Source: CAYFMP01 sp964344215 (lineage in GTDB: Bacteria; Pseudomonadota; Alphaproteobacteria; Rhodospirillales; Casp-alpha2). From it: a DNA stretch of 47,017 bases. The notes below the pieces were generated by a model. That model did no database searches. It worked only from the letters and a program-made list of their open reading frames with translations, and had not been told where the DNA came from. The DNA is taken from positions 1 to 47,017 of the forward strand of contig CAYFMP010000025.1 of NCBI GenBank assembly GCA_964344215.1, in the 5' to 3' direction. Shown piece after piece: positions 23,518-31,732 of this stretch; position 1 is the first letter of the stretch, and each line of letters opens with the position of its first letter. Made by a program: the position numbers and the translations under genes.

Positions 23518-25806
23518 CTACGGCCGGTGCCCCCGGCGCTTGGCCGAACGCTTGGCTTTGCCGGGCTTTGCGCCGGCTCGCCCGACCTTGCCCGGGCGGC
23601 CGCCGCGACGCCGAACCGGACCGGGGCGGCCGCTTTCGAGCAAACCGAAAACGAGGCCCCCGGTGATCGGGTTGACCTCGTGAAGCAGGACTTCGACGGG
23701 CTGGCCGATTCGGAACTCGACGCCGCTCCGCCGTCCTCTCAGCAGACCGAGGTCCTGGTCGTGGTCATAGAAATCGTCCGGCAGCGCGCGCATCGGCACC
23801 AGGCCGTCGGCGCCGGTCTCGTCCAGGGTCACGAACACGCCGAACCGGGTGACGCCGTTGATTCGCCCCGGGAAGGCGGCGCCGACTCGGTCGGCCAGGA
23901 AACGGGCCGCGAACCGGTCGACGGCGGCGCGTTCGGCCATGACGGCGCGGCGCTCGGTCACGGTGATGTGTTCGGCCGCTTCCGCGAAGTCGACCGGTTG
24001 CCGCTCGAGGCCGCCATCGCCGAGCTTGAGGCCGGCGATCAGGGCGCGGTGGACCAGCAGGTCGGCGTAGCGGCGGATCGGCGAGGTGAAGTGGCTGTAA
24101 CGCCTGAGCGCCAGGCCGAAATGGCCGATGTTGTGGGTCGAGTATTCGGCCTGCGCCTGGGCCCGCAGAACCATCTGCGAAACCATGTGCAGGCGCGGCC
24201 CGTCGGCGACCTGCCTGAGGACCCGGTTGAACTGGGCCGGTTTCGGTACCTGGCCGCGGTCGAAGGCGAGGTCGAGAGAACCCAGGAACTGCGACAGCCC
24301 CTCGATCCTGTCCGGCGGCGGCTGGTCGTGGACGCGGTACATGCACGGCTGCTTGAGCTTCTCGAGGGTGTCGGCGGCGGCCACGTTGGCGGCGATCATG
24401 AACTCCTCGATCAGCTTGTGGCTGTCGAGTCGTTGGCGCTCGGAAATATCGAGCACGGTGCCGTCGTCGGCCAGCCGCACCCGGCGTTCGGGGATTTCGA
24501 GCTCGAGCGCGCCGCGCCGGGCACGGTTCCTGGCCAGCGCCGCGAAAGCGCCGTAAAGCGGGGCGACGACGGTATCGACGAGAGCGACGGTGGCGACGTC
24601 GGGATCGCCGTCGCGAGCCGCCTGGACCTGGCTGTAGGTGAGGCGGGCGTGCGAGCGCATGAGGCCGCGGACGAAACGGTGGCGGCGCAGCTTGCCGCCG
24701 GCGCCGATCCACAGGTGGGCGGCCAGGCACGGGCGGTCCTCGTTGGGCATCAGCGAGCACCAGCCGTTCGACAGCGCCTCGGGCAGCATCGGCACCACCC
24801 GGTCCGGGAAATAGACCGAATTGCCGCGTCGGAAGGCTTCGCGGTCGAGAGCGTCGCCGGGGCGCACGTACCACGCCACGTCGGCGATGGCGACGACGAT
24901 GTGCCAGCCGCCGCGGTTGTCGGGGTCGGCGTCCGGCTCGGCCCAGACGGCGTCGTCGAAATCACGCGCGTCGGCGCCGTCGATGGTGACCAGAGGAAGC
25001 GCCCGCAGGTCTTCGCGGCCGGCCGGCGCGGCCGGGCCGACGTGCTCGGCCAGTCGCAGGGCGGCGCTCGGAAACGTGGTCGGGATATCGTATTCGTGGA
25101 GGCTGATCAGGCTGATGGAAGCGGCGCCGTCGGCTTTCTCCAGGCGTTCCGTGACCCGCGCCTGCGGCAATCCGAGCTTGCGTCCCGGCACCGTCTCGGC
25201 CCGCACCAGGTCGCCGGGCCGAGCGTCGAGGCTGTCGCCGGTGCGCACCACCAGGTCGCTCTTGGCGCGGCGGTCGGTGGGGCGGATGCGGCCGCTGCCG
25301 TCGACCACGTCGAAGATTCCAAGCACGGTCTCGGGCGGCGCTTGCAGCTTGCGGATGATCTTGGCCGAATAGGCGCCGTCGCCGGTCGGGCCGAGCCTGG
25401 CCAGCACGCGCTCGCCGGGCGCCGGGGCCGGACGGCCGCGCTTTTGGCGCTCCAGATAGATGGGCGGCGGATCGGCCGGGCCTTCCCAGTTGACGGGCCG
25501 CGCCAGCCTGTCGCCGTCGTCGTCGAGTCCGCCGACGATCAGCACGCCGACCGCCGGCAGGTTGCCCGCTTCGCGGAGGCGCCGGCCGCGATCCTTGCTT
25601 AGGGTGCCGTCGAGCTCCATCTCGCGCAGCACCTTCTTGAGGTCGCGTTTCTGCTCGGCGTCGAGACGGAAAGCGCGGGCGATCTCGCGCTTGCCGACCC
25701 GGCGCGGGCTTTCGTTGACGAACTGGAGGATTTCTTCGCGGCTCGGGAACGGGGCGGGTTTCGAACGGGTCCTGCTCACCGGGTGTCTCTGGCTGGCCTC
25801 AGCCAC
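23518..25806 (-). CDS. rnr: Ribonuclease R
   Basis: This 762-residue 3'-5' exoribonuclease of the RNB/RNase II family has an N-terminal helix-turn-helix, cold-shock-like domains, the RNB catalytic core with DARDFDDAVWAE (metal-binding aspartates) and HFTSPIRRYADL, and a C-terminal S1 domain followed by a basic Gly/Arg/Lys tail typical of RNase R. It degrades structured RNA, including rRNA and tagged mRNA. The GTG start overlaps the last codons of topA by eight bases. A second GTG nine codons later is an equally acceptable start. Confidence 0.95.
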   Translation of the reverse strand: MAEASQRHPVSRTRSKPAPFPSREEILQFVNESPRRVGKREIARAFRLDAEQKRDLKKVLREMELDGTLSKDRGRRLREAGNLPAVGVLIVGGLDDDGDRLARPVNWEGPADPPPIYLERQKRGRPAPAPGERVLARLGPTGDGAYSAKIIRKLQAPPETVLGIFDVVDGSGRIRPTDRRAKSDLVVRTGDSLDARPGDLVRAETVPGRKLGLPQARVTERLEKADGAASISLISLHEYDIPTTFPSAALRLAEHVGPAAPAGREDLRALPLVTIDGADARDFDDAVWAEPDADPDNRGGWHIVVAIADVAWYVRPGDALDREAFRRGNSVYFPDRVVPMLPEALSNGWCSLMPNEDRPCLAAHLWIGAGGKLRRHRFVRGLMRSHARLTYSQVQAARDGDPDVATVALVDTVVAPLYGAFAALARNRARRGALELEIPERRVRLADDGTVLDISERQRLDSHKLIEEFMIAANVAAADTLEKLKQPCMYRVHDQPPPDRIEGLSQFLGSLDLAFDRGQVPKPAQFNRVLRQVADGPRLHMVSQMVLRAQAQAEYSTHNIGHFGLALRRYSHFTSPIRRYADLLVHRALIAGLKLGDGGLERQPVDFAEAAEHITVTERRAVMAERAAVDRFAARFLADRVGAAFPGRINGVTRFGVFVTLDETGADGLVPMRALPDDFYDHDQDLGLLRGRRSGVEFRIGQPVEVLLHEVNPITGGLVFGLLESGRPGPVRRRGGRPGKVGRAGAKPGKAKRSAKRRGHRP

Positions 25807-28340
25807 TGGCCGACTTGGCGCGCTTGCGGGCCGGCGATTTCTTGGTCGATCCGCGGCCGCCCTTGGCCGCCTTGGCGGCCAGCAGTTCGACCGCCTGTTC
25901 CAGAGTGACGCTGTCCTTGTCCATATCCTTGGGCAGGGTCGCCATCAATTTGCCGTGCTGGACGTACGGCCCCCAACGGCCCTGGCGCTGGGTGACCGGC
26001 TTGTCGTCCTTCGGATGCGGGCCGAGTTCGCGGGGCGGATCCTTCTTCGGCGCGTCGGCCATCAGATGGGCGGCGCGATTGAGGCCGATGGTGAGGACGT
26101 CGTCTTCGCCCTTCAAGGAGACGTAGGTGCCGCCGAGCTTGATGTAGGGGCCGAAGCGGCCGATGGCGGCGGTGATCATGCCGCCGGTCTCGGGGTCGAT
26201 GCCGACCTCGCGCGGCAGCGACAGCAGGGCCAGCGCCTTTTCGAGGTCGACGCCGGCAGGCGCCATGGTCTTCGGCAGCGACGAGCGTTTCGGCTTGGTC
26301 TTCTTCTTTCCCTCGCCCTCCGGTTCGCCGAGCTGGACATAGAAACCGTAAGGCCCTTTGCGCAGCGTCACCGTCAGGCCGCTATCCGGGTCGCGGCCCA
26401 GTTCCAGCGGCCCGGCGTCGGCGGCACCGTTCTCCAGATCGCCGCCGTTGGTGACGGCGAGCGGCTTCGTATAGCGGCAGTCGGGGTAATTGGCGCAGCC
26501 GATGAAGGCGCCGAACTTGCCGAGCTTGAGATTGAGCCGGCCGGTTTCGCAGGCCGGACACTTGCGCGGGTCCTCGCCGTTCTCGCCGTCGCGGAAGAAG
26601 TGCGGCCCCAGGATCTCGTCCAGGCGGTCGAGCACCTCGGCGACGCGCAGGTCCTTGGTATCGGCCACCGCCCGGCTGAACTCCTCCCAGAACTCCTCGA
26701 GCAGGGTCTTCCAGTCGATGCGCCCGCCCGATACGTCGTCGAGCTTTTCCTCGAGCTCGGCGGTGAAGTTGTAGCCCACGTAGCGCGTGAAATAGCTCTC
26801 CAGGAAGGTCGTCACCAGGCGGCCGCGGTCCTCCGGCTCGAAGCGGCGTTTTTCCAGTTTGACGTAATTGCGGTCCTGGAGGACGGAAATGATGCTGGCA
26901 TAGGTCGAAGGACGGCCGATGCCGAGTTCTTCCAAGGTCTTGACCAGGCTGGCTTCCGTATAGCGCGGCGGCGGCTGCGTGAAATGCTGCTCGGGCTCGA
27001 CGGCGANNNNNNNNNNNNNNNNNNNNNNNNNNNNNNNNNNNNNNNNCGCGGCCTTCGCGGTAAACCCGGAAGAAACCGTCGAAGGCGACCACCGAGCCGG
27101 TGGCGCGCAAAGTTGCGGCACCGTCGGCGGCGGCGATGTCGACGGCGACTTGGTCGAGAACGGCCGATTCCATTTGGCTGGCCATGGTCCGGTTCCAGAT
27201 CAGGGTGTAAAGCTTGAGACCGTCGTCGTCGAGGCAGGCGCGCATGTCCCTCGGGTGCCGTGCGACGTCGGTGGGGCGGATCGCTTCGTGCGCCTCCTGG
27301 GCGTTCTTCGCCTTGCTCTTGTAGACGCGCGGGCTTTTCGGCAGGTACGCCTCGCCGTAATCGCGGCCGATGCGGGCGCGGCAGGCGGCGATTGCCTCGC
27401 CGGCCATCTGCACGCCGTCGGTTCGCATGTAGGTGATGAGGCCGACCGTCTCGCCGCCGATATTGACCCCCTCGTAGAGCTTCTGGGCGACCTGCATGGT
27501 GCGTTTGGCGCCGAAGCGCAGTTTGCGCGAGGCTTCCTGTTGCAGGGTCGAAGTGGTGAACGGCGGCGCCGGGTGGCGGCGCGCCTGCTTGCGCTCGATG
27601 GTCGCGACCCGGAAGTCGCCAGCCTCGACGACGGCGACGGCGTCGCTCGCCGCCGCTTCGTTGCCGAGCGCCATCTTACCGAGCTTGTCGGCGCCGAGGT
27701 GGGTGAGCTGGGCCTCTACTCTGTCGCCGGACGCCGTCTCGAACGTCGTCTTGACGCTCCAGTATTCGCGGGGCTTGAAGTTCTCGATCTCGGCCTCGCG
27801 CTCGCAGATCAGACGCAGCGCCACCGATTGGACCCGTCCGGCCGATTTGCTGCCGGGCAACTTGCGCCACAGCACCGGCGACAGCGTGAAGCCGACCAGG
27901 TAATCGAGCGCCCGACGCGCCAGATAGGCCTCGATCAATTCGTGATCGAGTTCGCGCGGACGCTCGAAGGCTTCCAGCACGGCGTCCCTGGTGATCTCGT
28001 TGAAGACGACCCGTTTGACGTCGACACCGCCGAGCGCGTTCTTCTTGTCGAGCACCTGGCGGACGTGCCAGGAGATGGCCTCGCCCTCGCGGTCCGGGTC
28101 GGTCGCCAGATAAAGGTGGTCGGCGCCCTTCAGCGCCTTGGCGATCTCGTTGACGTGTTTCTGGGCCTTGGCGTCGACTTCCCAGTCCATGGCGAAGTCC
28201 TCGTCCGGCCGCACCGAACCGTCCCTGCTGGGCAGGTCGCGGATATGGCCGTAACTGGCCAGCACGGTGAAATCACCACCCAGGTACTTGTTGATGGTCT
28301 TGGCCTTGGCGGGCGATTCGACGACGACGACGTTAGGCAT
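25799..28340 (-). CDS. topA: DNA topoisomerase I, interrupted by an assembly gap
   Basis: This type IA topoisomerase relaxes negative supercoils. Toprim comes first (MPNVVVVESPAKAK, then DPDREGEAISWH), followed by the active-site tyrosine in GLITYMRTDG, the conserved HFTQPPPRYTEASL and GRPSTYASI motifs, one zinc finger (CPACETG and, later, CANYPDC) and C-terminal Topo_C repeats rich in KGPYG or RWGPYVQ. Forty Ns at 27007-27046 interrupt it. The frames on the two sides only join if the true gap is a multiple of three, so 40 is a placeholder and about 20 residues are missing. A -10-like TATATA lies at about 28350. Its end overlaps rnr. Confidence 0.95.
27007..27046. other. Assembly gap (40 N) inside topA
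   Basis: Forty unresolved bases separate two parts of topA that lie in different reading frames. Codon phase on both sides requires a true length divisible by three. The flanking protein text (RVYREGR before, AVEPEQHF after) suggests roughly 20 or more missing residues, judged from the usual family sequence. Confidence 0.95.
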
Positions 28341-28490
28341 TGACACTCACTTATATAGTGTTCGGTCGGCGGCTGACGGTTGCTCCAGAGTGGGCCAAAT
28401 AGGCGTGGCCGGAAGAAAAATCAAGACCTGCCGGGCTTCGCGGAAGGGGAGAATTGGCAGGAGCGGTGCCGTTCGTCAACCAAAGACGAC

Positions 28491-28512
28491 GCCGGCGGGG
28501 CCGGTTTTTTTT
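28491..28512 (+). terminator. Orphan intrinsic terminator on the plus strand
   Basis: CCGGC (28492-28496), GGG loop and GCCGG (28500-28504) form a short strong stem followed directly by eight T residues (28505-28512). No plus-strand protein gene ends here, because topA on the left runs away on the minus strand. Confidence 0.5.
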
Positions 28513-28609
28513 CGCGGTCCGATGTCGCCGGAAGGCTCCGCAAGAGTGTCGCGGTCGCCCATAACCCGTTCCAAGACAAAGGGCAATTCGGCGGCGGTCG
28601 GGTGTATTC

Positions 28610-28623
28610 TTGATCTCAATCAA
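28610..28623 (+). promoter_or_regulatory. FNR/CRP-family box upstream of the Hpt gene
   Basis: TTGATCTCAATCAA is a perfect match to the FNR/FixK/Anr consensus TTGAT-N4-ATCAA. It lies 95 bases before the ATG of the Hpt gene. A -10-like TTATGG or TATGGT follows at about 28632, placing the box near -35 to -42, the position of a class II activation site. Confidence 0.65.
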
Positions 28624-28717
28624 CCGCATTTGTTATGGTGATATACCTTCTTTGAGATCAACCGACGGGGGAGAACGGCGCGGGCTTTATTTGCAACGCC
28701 GCCGCCGGCCGACGAGC

Positions 28718-29533
28718 ATGGCTACGGATTTCAGGCACCCAGTGGAGATCGTTGAGGGCTTGCGACAGAGTTTTCTCGACGACAGCGTCGACCGCATTTC
28801 CAAAATGCAGCAGTGCCTGAACGGTGAGCCGCCCAACGGGCGCGACACCCCCGACGCGTTCTACGATTTCCGGCGCGAACTGCATAGCCTCAAGGGGACC
28901 GGAAGCGCCTTGGGGTTTCCCAGCATTTCGCTGATCGCCCATCATCTGGAAGATTACCTGGAGCAGATCACGGAAACGCAATTCATCGGCAATTCCGACA
29001 TTCAAACCTTCGTCGATCGTGTTGGGGAGATCATCGAGGCCGGCGTCGAACCCGACGAGAAGGAGTGCAGAACGATCCTCCGCGGTCTGCCGAGGTACGG
29101 ACGGCAGACGGACGCGGAGGTGCGCGCGTCGAAGGGGGATATCGTGCTGGTGTCGAGCGCCCGCACCATCCGCCACAAGGTGCGCCGTGAGCTCGAAGCT
29201 TTCCGGTTTCGGGTAATCACCGTCCCCGATCCGATCGAGGCCATACCGCTGATCGTCCGCAGCGAGCCCGACATCGTCGTCTGCGCGGCGACGCTCGACC
29301 GGCTGAGCAGCTTCGACCTGATCCATGCCCTGGTCGCGATGCCGTCCACCGCCCATATTCCGGTGGCGCTGCTGACCAGCTTCAAGGCCGACCATCCCGA
29401 CGTCGCCGCGCTGCCGGACGGCGTTCCGGTCATCGGCCTCGGGCCGAACATGCGCGACGAACTGGCGCTGGCGTTGAGCGCCCTGGAATACCGGAACCGG
29501 GAAAATCAAAAGCGTCCGTCGGAGCTTCTGTAG
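28718..29533 (+). CDS. Hpt domain protein with a degenerate receiver domain
   Basis: This 271-residue protein has an N-terminal histidine phosphotransfer domain with the acceptor His about 56 in RRELHSLKGTGSALGF, and a second domain (about 137-250) shaped like a receiver. In the receiver the acidic pocket reads VSSAR instead of VED, the phospho-acceptor Asp is replaced by Ala (IVVCAAT), and the conserved Lys is not evident, so it should not be phosphorylated. It could act as a phosphorelay node sensing state through partner binding. The start at 28718 is chosen to match the Hpt boundary; the ribosome-binding site is weak. It interrupts the otherwise minus-strand topA-dprA neighbourhood. Confidence 0.82.
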   Translation: MATDFRHPVEIVEGLRQSFLDDSVDRISKMQQCLNGEPPNGRDTPDAFYDFRRELHSLKGTGSALGFPSISLIAHHLEDYLEQITETQFIGNSDIQTFVDRVGEIIEAGVEPDEKECRTILRGLPRYGRQTDAEVRASKGDIVLVSSARTIRHKVRRELEAFRFRVITVPDPIEAIPLIVRSEPDIVVCAATLDRLSSFDLIHALVAMPSTAHIPVALLTSFKADHPDVAALPDGVPVIGLGPNMRDELALALSALEYRNRENQKRPSELL

Positions 29534-29565
29534 CGAGCCAGCCGCACCCGCCGTCTCGTCCCCGC

Positions 29566-30759
29566 CTAGCCGCCGCCGACCAGCGAAACCCGGTTGCCGG
29601 GGTGGCGCTCCAGCCGGCCGGCCAGTTCAAGCTCGAGGAGAACCGTGGAGACGGTGGTCGGCGGACAGTCCGATGCGCGGATCAGGTCGTCGACGGCGGT
29701 CGGTGCCGGTCCCAGGCAGGTTTCGATCCGCGCCCGCTGGGCGCCGGCGTCGTCGCCGTCGATATCGGAGGCGGGCTCGGAGCCGGTCTCGGCGGTGGGT
29801 TCGAAACCGCTCTCGGAGGCGGTCTCGGGAGCGCCCGGCGGTTCCGGGAAATCCGCCTCGGGCGGCGCGGTCGGCGGCTGGAACTCGCCGTTCAGAACCT
29901 CGAACACATCGTCCGCCGATTCGGTCAGGGTGGCGCCCTGGCGGATCAGGTGGTTGGCGCCGCGGGCCCGCGGGTCCATGGCCGAACCGGGAACGGCGAA
30001 TACCTCGCGTCCCTGTTCGAGAGCGAGGCGCGCCGTGATCAACGACCCCGACCGGGTTGCCGCCTCGACGACGACGACGCCGCGTGCGACGCCGGCGATG
30101 ATCCGATTGCGGCGCGGGAAATGCCGGGGCCTGGGCTGTGTGCCCGGCGCCACCTCGGAAACGACGACGCCTCGATCGACGATGCGCCGGTAGAGATCGG
30201 CGTTCTCCCGTGGATAGACGACGTCGACGCCGCCGCCGAGAACGGCCAGCGTACCGGAAGCGAGTGCGCCTTCGTGGGCGGCCGCGTCGATGCCGCGGGC
30301 CATGCCGGACACCACCAGAAAACCGCCCGCCCCGAGGTCGGCGGCCATGCGCTCGGCGAATCGCCGGCCGTTGGCCGAGGCGTTGCGGGCGCCGACAACG
30401 GCGACCGCCTTCTTGGTCAGCAGCGATACATCGCCGAGGATGGCGAGCAGGGGCGGCGCGTCCTCGATGTGGGCGAGCCTCGGCGGATAGGCGGCCTCGC
30501 CGCGGGCGACGAGGCGGGCGCCGAGGGTGTCGAGGACCTCGATCTCCCGTTCGGCGGCGGCTGCCGGACAGACCCGGATTCGTCCCGCGCCGCCGCCGCG
30601 CCGGGCCAGTTCGGGGAGCGCTTCGAGGGCGGCGCCAGCCGAGCCGTAGCGGGCCAGCAGCCGGTGGAACGTGGTCGGTCCGACCCGGTCGCTGCGGATC
30701 AGCCGCAGCCAGTCGCGCCTACACCTATCAGAGAGTTGATCGGATGTTTCCTCACGCAT
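29566..30759 (-). CDS. dprA: DNA processing protein DprA
   Basis: This 397-residue Rossmann-fold protein loads RecA on incoming single-stranded DNA. Characteristic motifs are VGARNASANGRRFA, SGMARGIDAAAHEGAL, LGGGVDVVYPREN, FPRRNRIIAG and a DML1-like C-terminal winged helix (about 335-395). Between them lies an acidic Pro/Glu-rich linker (about 290-330). The ATG at 30759 is the family start region. It lies downstream of plsY on the same strand, separated by 349 bases that include an inverted-repeat element. Confidence 0.95.
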   Translation of the reverse strand: MREETSDQLSDRCRRDWLRLIRSDRVGPTTFHRLLARYGSAGAALEALPELARRGGGAGRIRVCPAAAAEREIEVLDTLGARLVARGEAAYPPRLAHIEDAPPLLAILGDVSLLTKKAVAVVGARNASANGRRFAERMAADLGAGGFLVVSGMARGIDAAAHEGALASGTLAVLGGGVDVVYPRENADLYRRIVDRGVVVSEVAPGTQPRPRHFPRRNRIIAGVARGVVVVEAATRSGSLITARLALEQGREVFAVPGSAMDPRARGANHLIRQGATLTESADDVFEVLNGEFQPPTAPPEADFPEPPGAPETASESGFEPTAETGSEPASDIDGDDAGAQRARIETCLGPAPTAVDDLIRASDCPPTTVSTVLLELELAGRLERHPGNRVSLVGGG

Positions 30760-30837
30760 TGCTTGCGATAATGCCGCGCTTGCAGCGCCGCCGTCAAGCC
30801 CGCCGTCGCCACCTTGAACGAGCGGCTTCAGGGAGAC

Positions 30838-31103
30838 CTAGAGCGGGTCACGTTGATATGGAAGCGGCCGGGATCGGTTTTGCGGCCTGCCGGCTAGGAG
30901 AGGATGCGAAGGCGATGTGGGGCATCGGCGAGCCTCCTCGACGACGCCGGAAGGCCGAAAAACCGACCGCGGGCGCGTTCTCCGGCCCCCCGGACGGCGT
31001 CGCGGCCCGCTTCCGATGGCCCCGCATCGCCGCGCGAGCCGCTCCTTGCCAGGAGACCGGAGAGCGCGTCTCGGCGATTCCCTATCGACGTGAACCGCTC
31101 TAG
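30838..31103. repeat. 266-bp long imperfect inverted-repeat element (MITE-like)
   Basis: The left tip CTAGAGCGGGTCACG... (30838-30858) and the right tip, read on the other strand (31083-31103), match at 19 of 21 positions. Similarity continues inward in places, for example GGCGATGTGGGGC against GGCGATGCGGGGC, so the whole element can fold into a large imperfect hairpin. There is no coding capacity for a transposase. It begins five bases after the plsY stop and ends before dprA. Together with flanking bases it accounts for the gene-free stretch 30760-31108, the rest of which shows nothing recognisable. Confidence 0.6.
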
Positions 31104-31108
31104 CCGAT

Positions 31109-31732
31109 CTATTGCTGGCTGGCGCGGCCGCCGCCAATCTTGCTTTCCTCGCCCTTCACAAGGCGACCGATGTTGGCGTAGTGGCGGACGATCGAGAGAG
31201 CGGCGAGCGCCGCGGCGACGACGGCAAGCTCTGGCGCGGCCAGCCACCATGCGTAGACCGGCGCCGCCGTCAGCGCCACCAGAGCGGCCAGCGACGAATA
31301 GCGGAAGACGCCGGCGACCAGCAACCAAGTGGCGCAGGCGGCGACGCCGACAGGCCAGGCGGCGGCCAGCAACACGCCCAAAGTGGTCGCCACCCCCTTG
31401 CCGCCACGGAAGCGGAGCCAGACCGGGAAGTTGTGGCCGACGACTGCGGCCGCGCCTGCGATCATGCCGGCTTGCGAGTCCCACAAGGCGGCGAAGGCGA
31501 ACACCGCCGCCGCACCCTTGCCCGAATCGAGGGCCAAGGTGAGGGCAGCCAGCCCCTTGCGGCCGGTGCGCAGGACGTTGGTGGCGCCGATGTTGCCCGA
31601 CCCGATGTCGCGGATATCGCCGAGGCCGGCCAGCCGGGTGACGACCAGACCGAACGGAATGGAGCCCAGCACGTAGCCGAGAGCGGCGGCGAGTCCGTGC
31701 AGCGGGCCGAGGTCGGCAAACAACCCAGCCAT
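31109..31732 (-). CDS. plsY: Glycerol-3-phosphate acyltransferase PlsY
   Basis: This integral membrane protein of 207 residues has about five to six helices and makes lysophosphatidate from acyl-phosphate and glycerol-3-phosphate. The conserved loops are present: GSIPFGLV near residue 23, GSGNIGATNVLRT near 44 (motif 1), and VGHNFPVWLRFRGGKGVATTLG near 98-119 (motif 2). Its ATG directly abuts the TAG stop of the pyrC-like gene (no spacer), so the genes are translationally coupled. The C-terminal basic tail is cytoplasmic. Confidence 0.96.
   Translation of the reverse strand: MAGLFADLGPLHGLAAALGYVLGSIPFGLVVTRLAGLGDIRDIGSGNIGATNVLRTGRKGLAALTLALDSGKGAAAVFAFAALWDSQAGMIAGAAAVVGHNFPVWLRFRGGKGVATTLGVLLAAAWPVGVAACATWLLVAGVFRYSSLAALVALTAAPVYAWWLAAPELAVVAAALAALSIVRHYANIGRLVKGEESKIGGGRASQQ

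Larger units (their letters stand above)
28341..28717. other. Intergenic region between divergent topA and the Hpt gene
   Basis: This stretch of 377 bases has no convincing gene. It holds a possible topA -10 box near its left end, a plus-strand intrinsic terminator at 28491-28512 with no gene upstream of it on that strand, and a perfect FNR-type box at 28610-28623 (separate entries). Short repeats CGTC/GACG near 28473-28490 could form a hairpin before the terminator, so a small RNA is possible. Confidence 0.5.

Noticed and set aside
28491..28512. Taking the T-run hairpin as the terminator of topA
   Set aside because: It lies upstream of topA and points the other way; topA ends at 25799 and overlaps rnr.
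28380..28512. Possible SRP RNA, RNase P RNA or 6S RNA in the topA-Hpt gap
   Set aside because: The characteristic motifs of these RNAs, such as the GGAAGGAAGCAGCC-like loop of SRP RNA, are absent.
30838..31103. Reading the inverted-repeat element as a CRISPR or an insertion sequence
   Set aside because: There is no repeat-spacer periodicity and no transposase frame; only a long imperfect palindrome is present.
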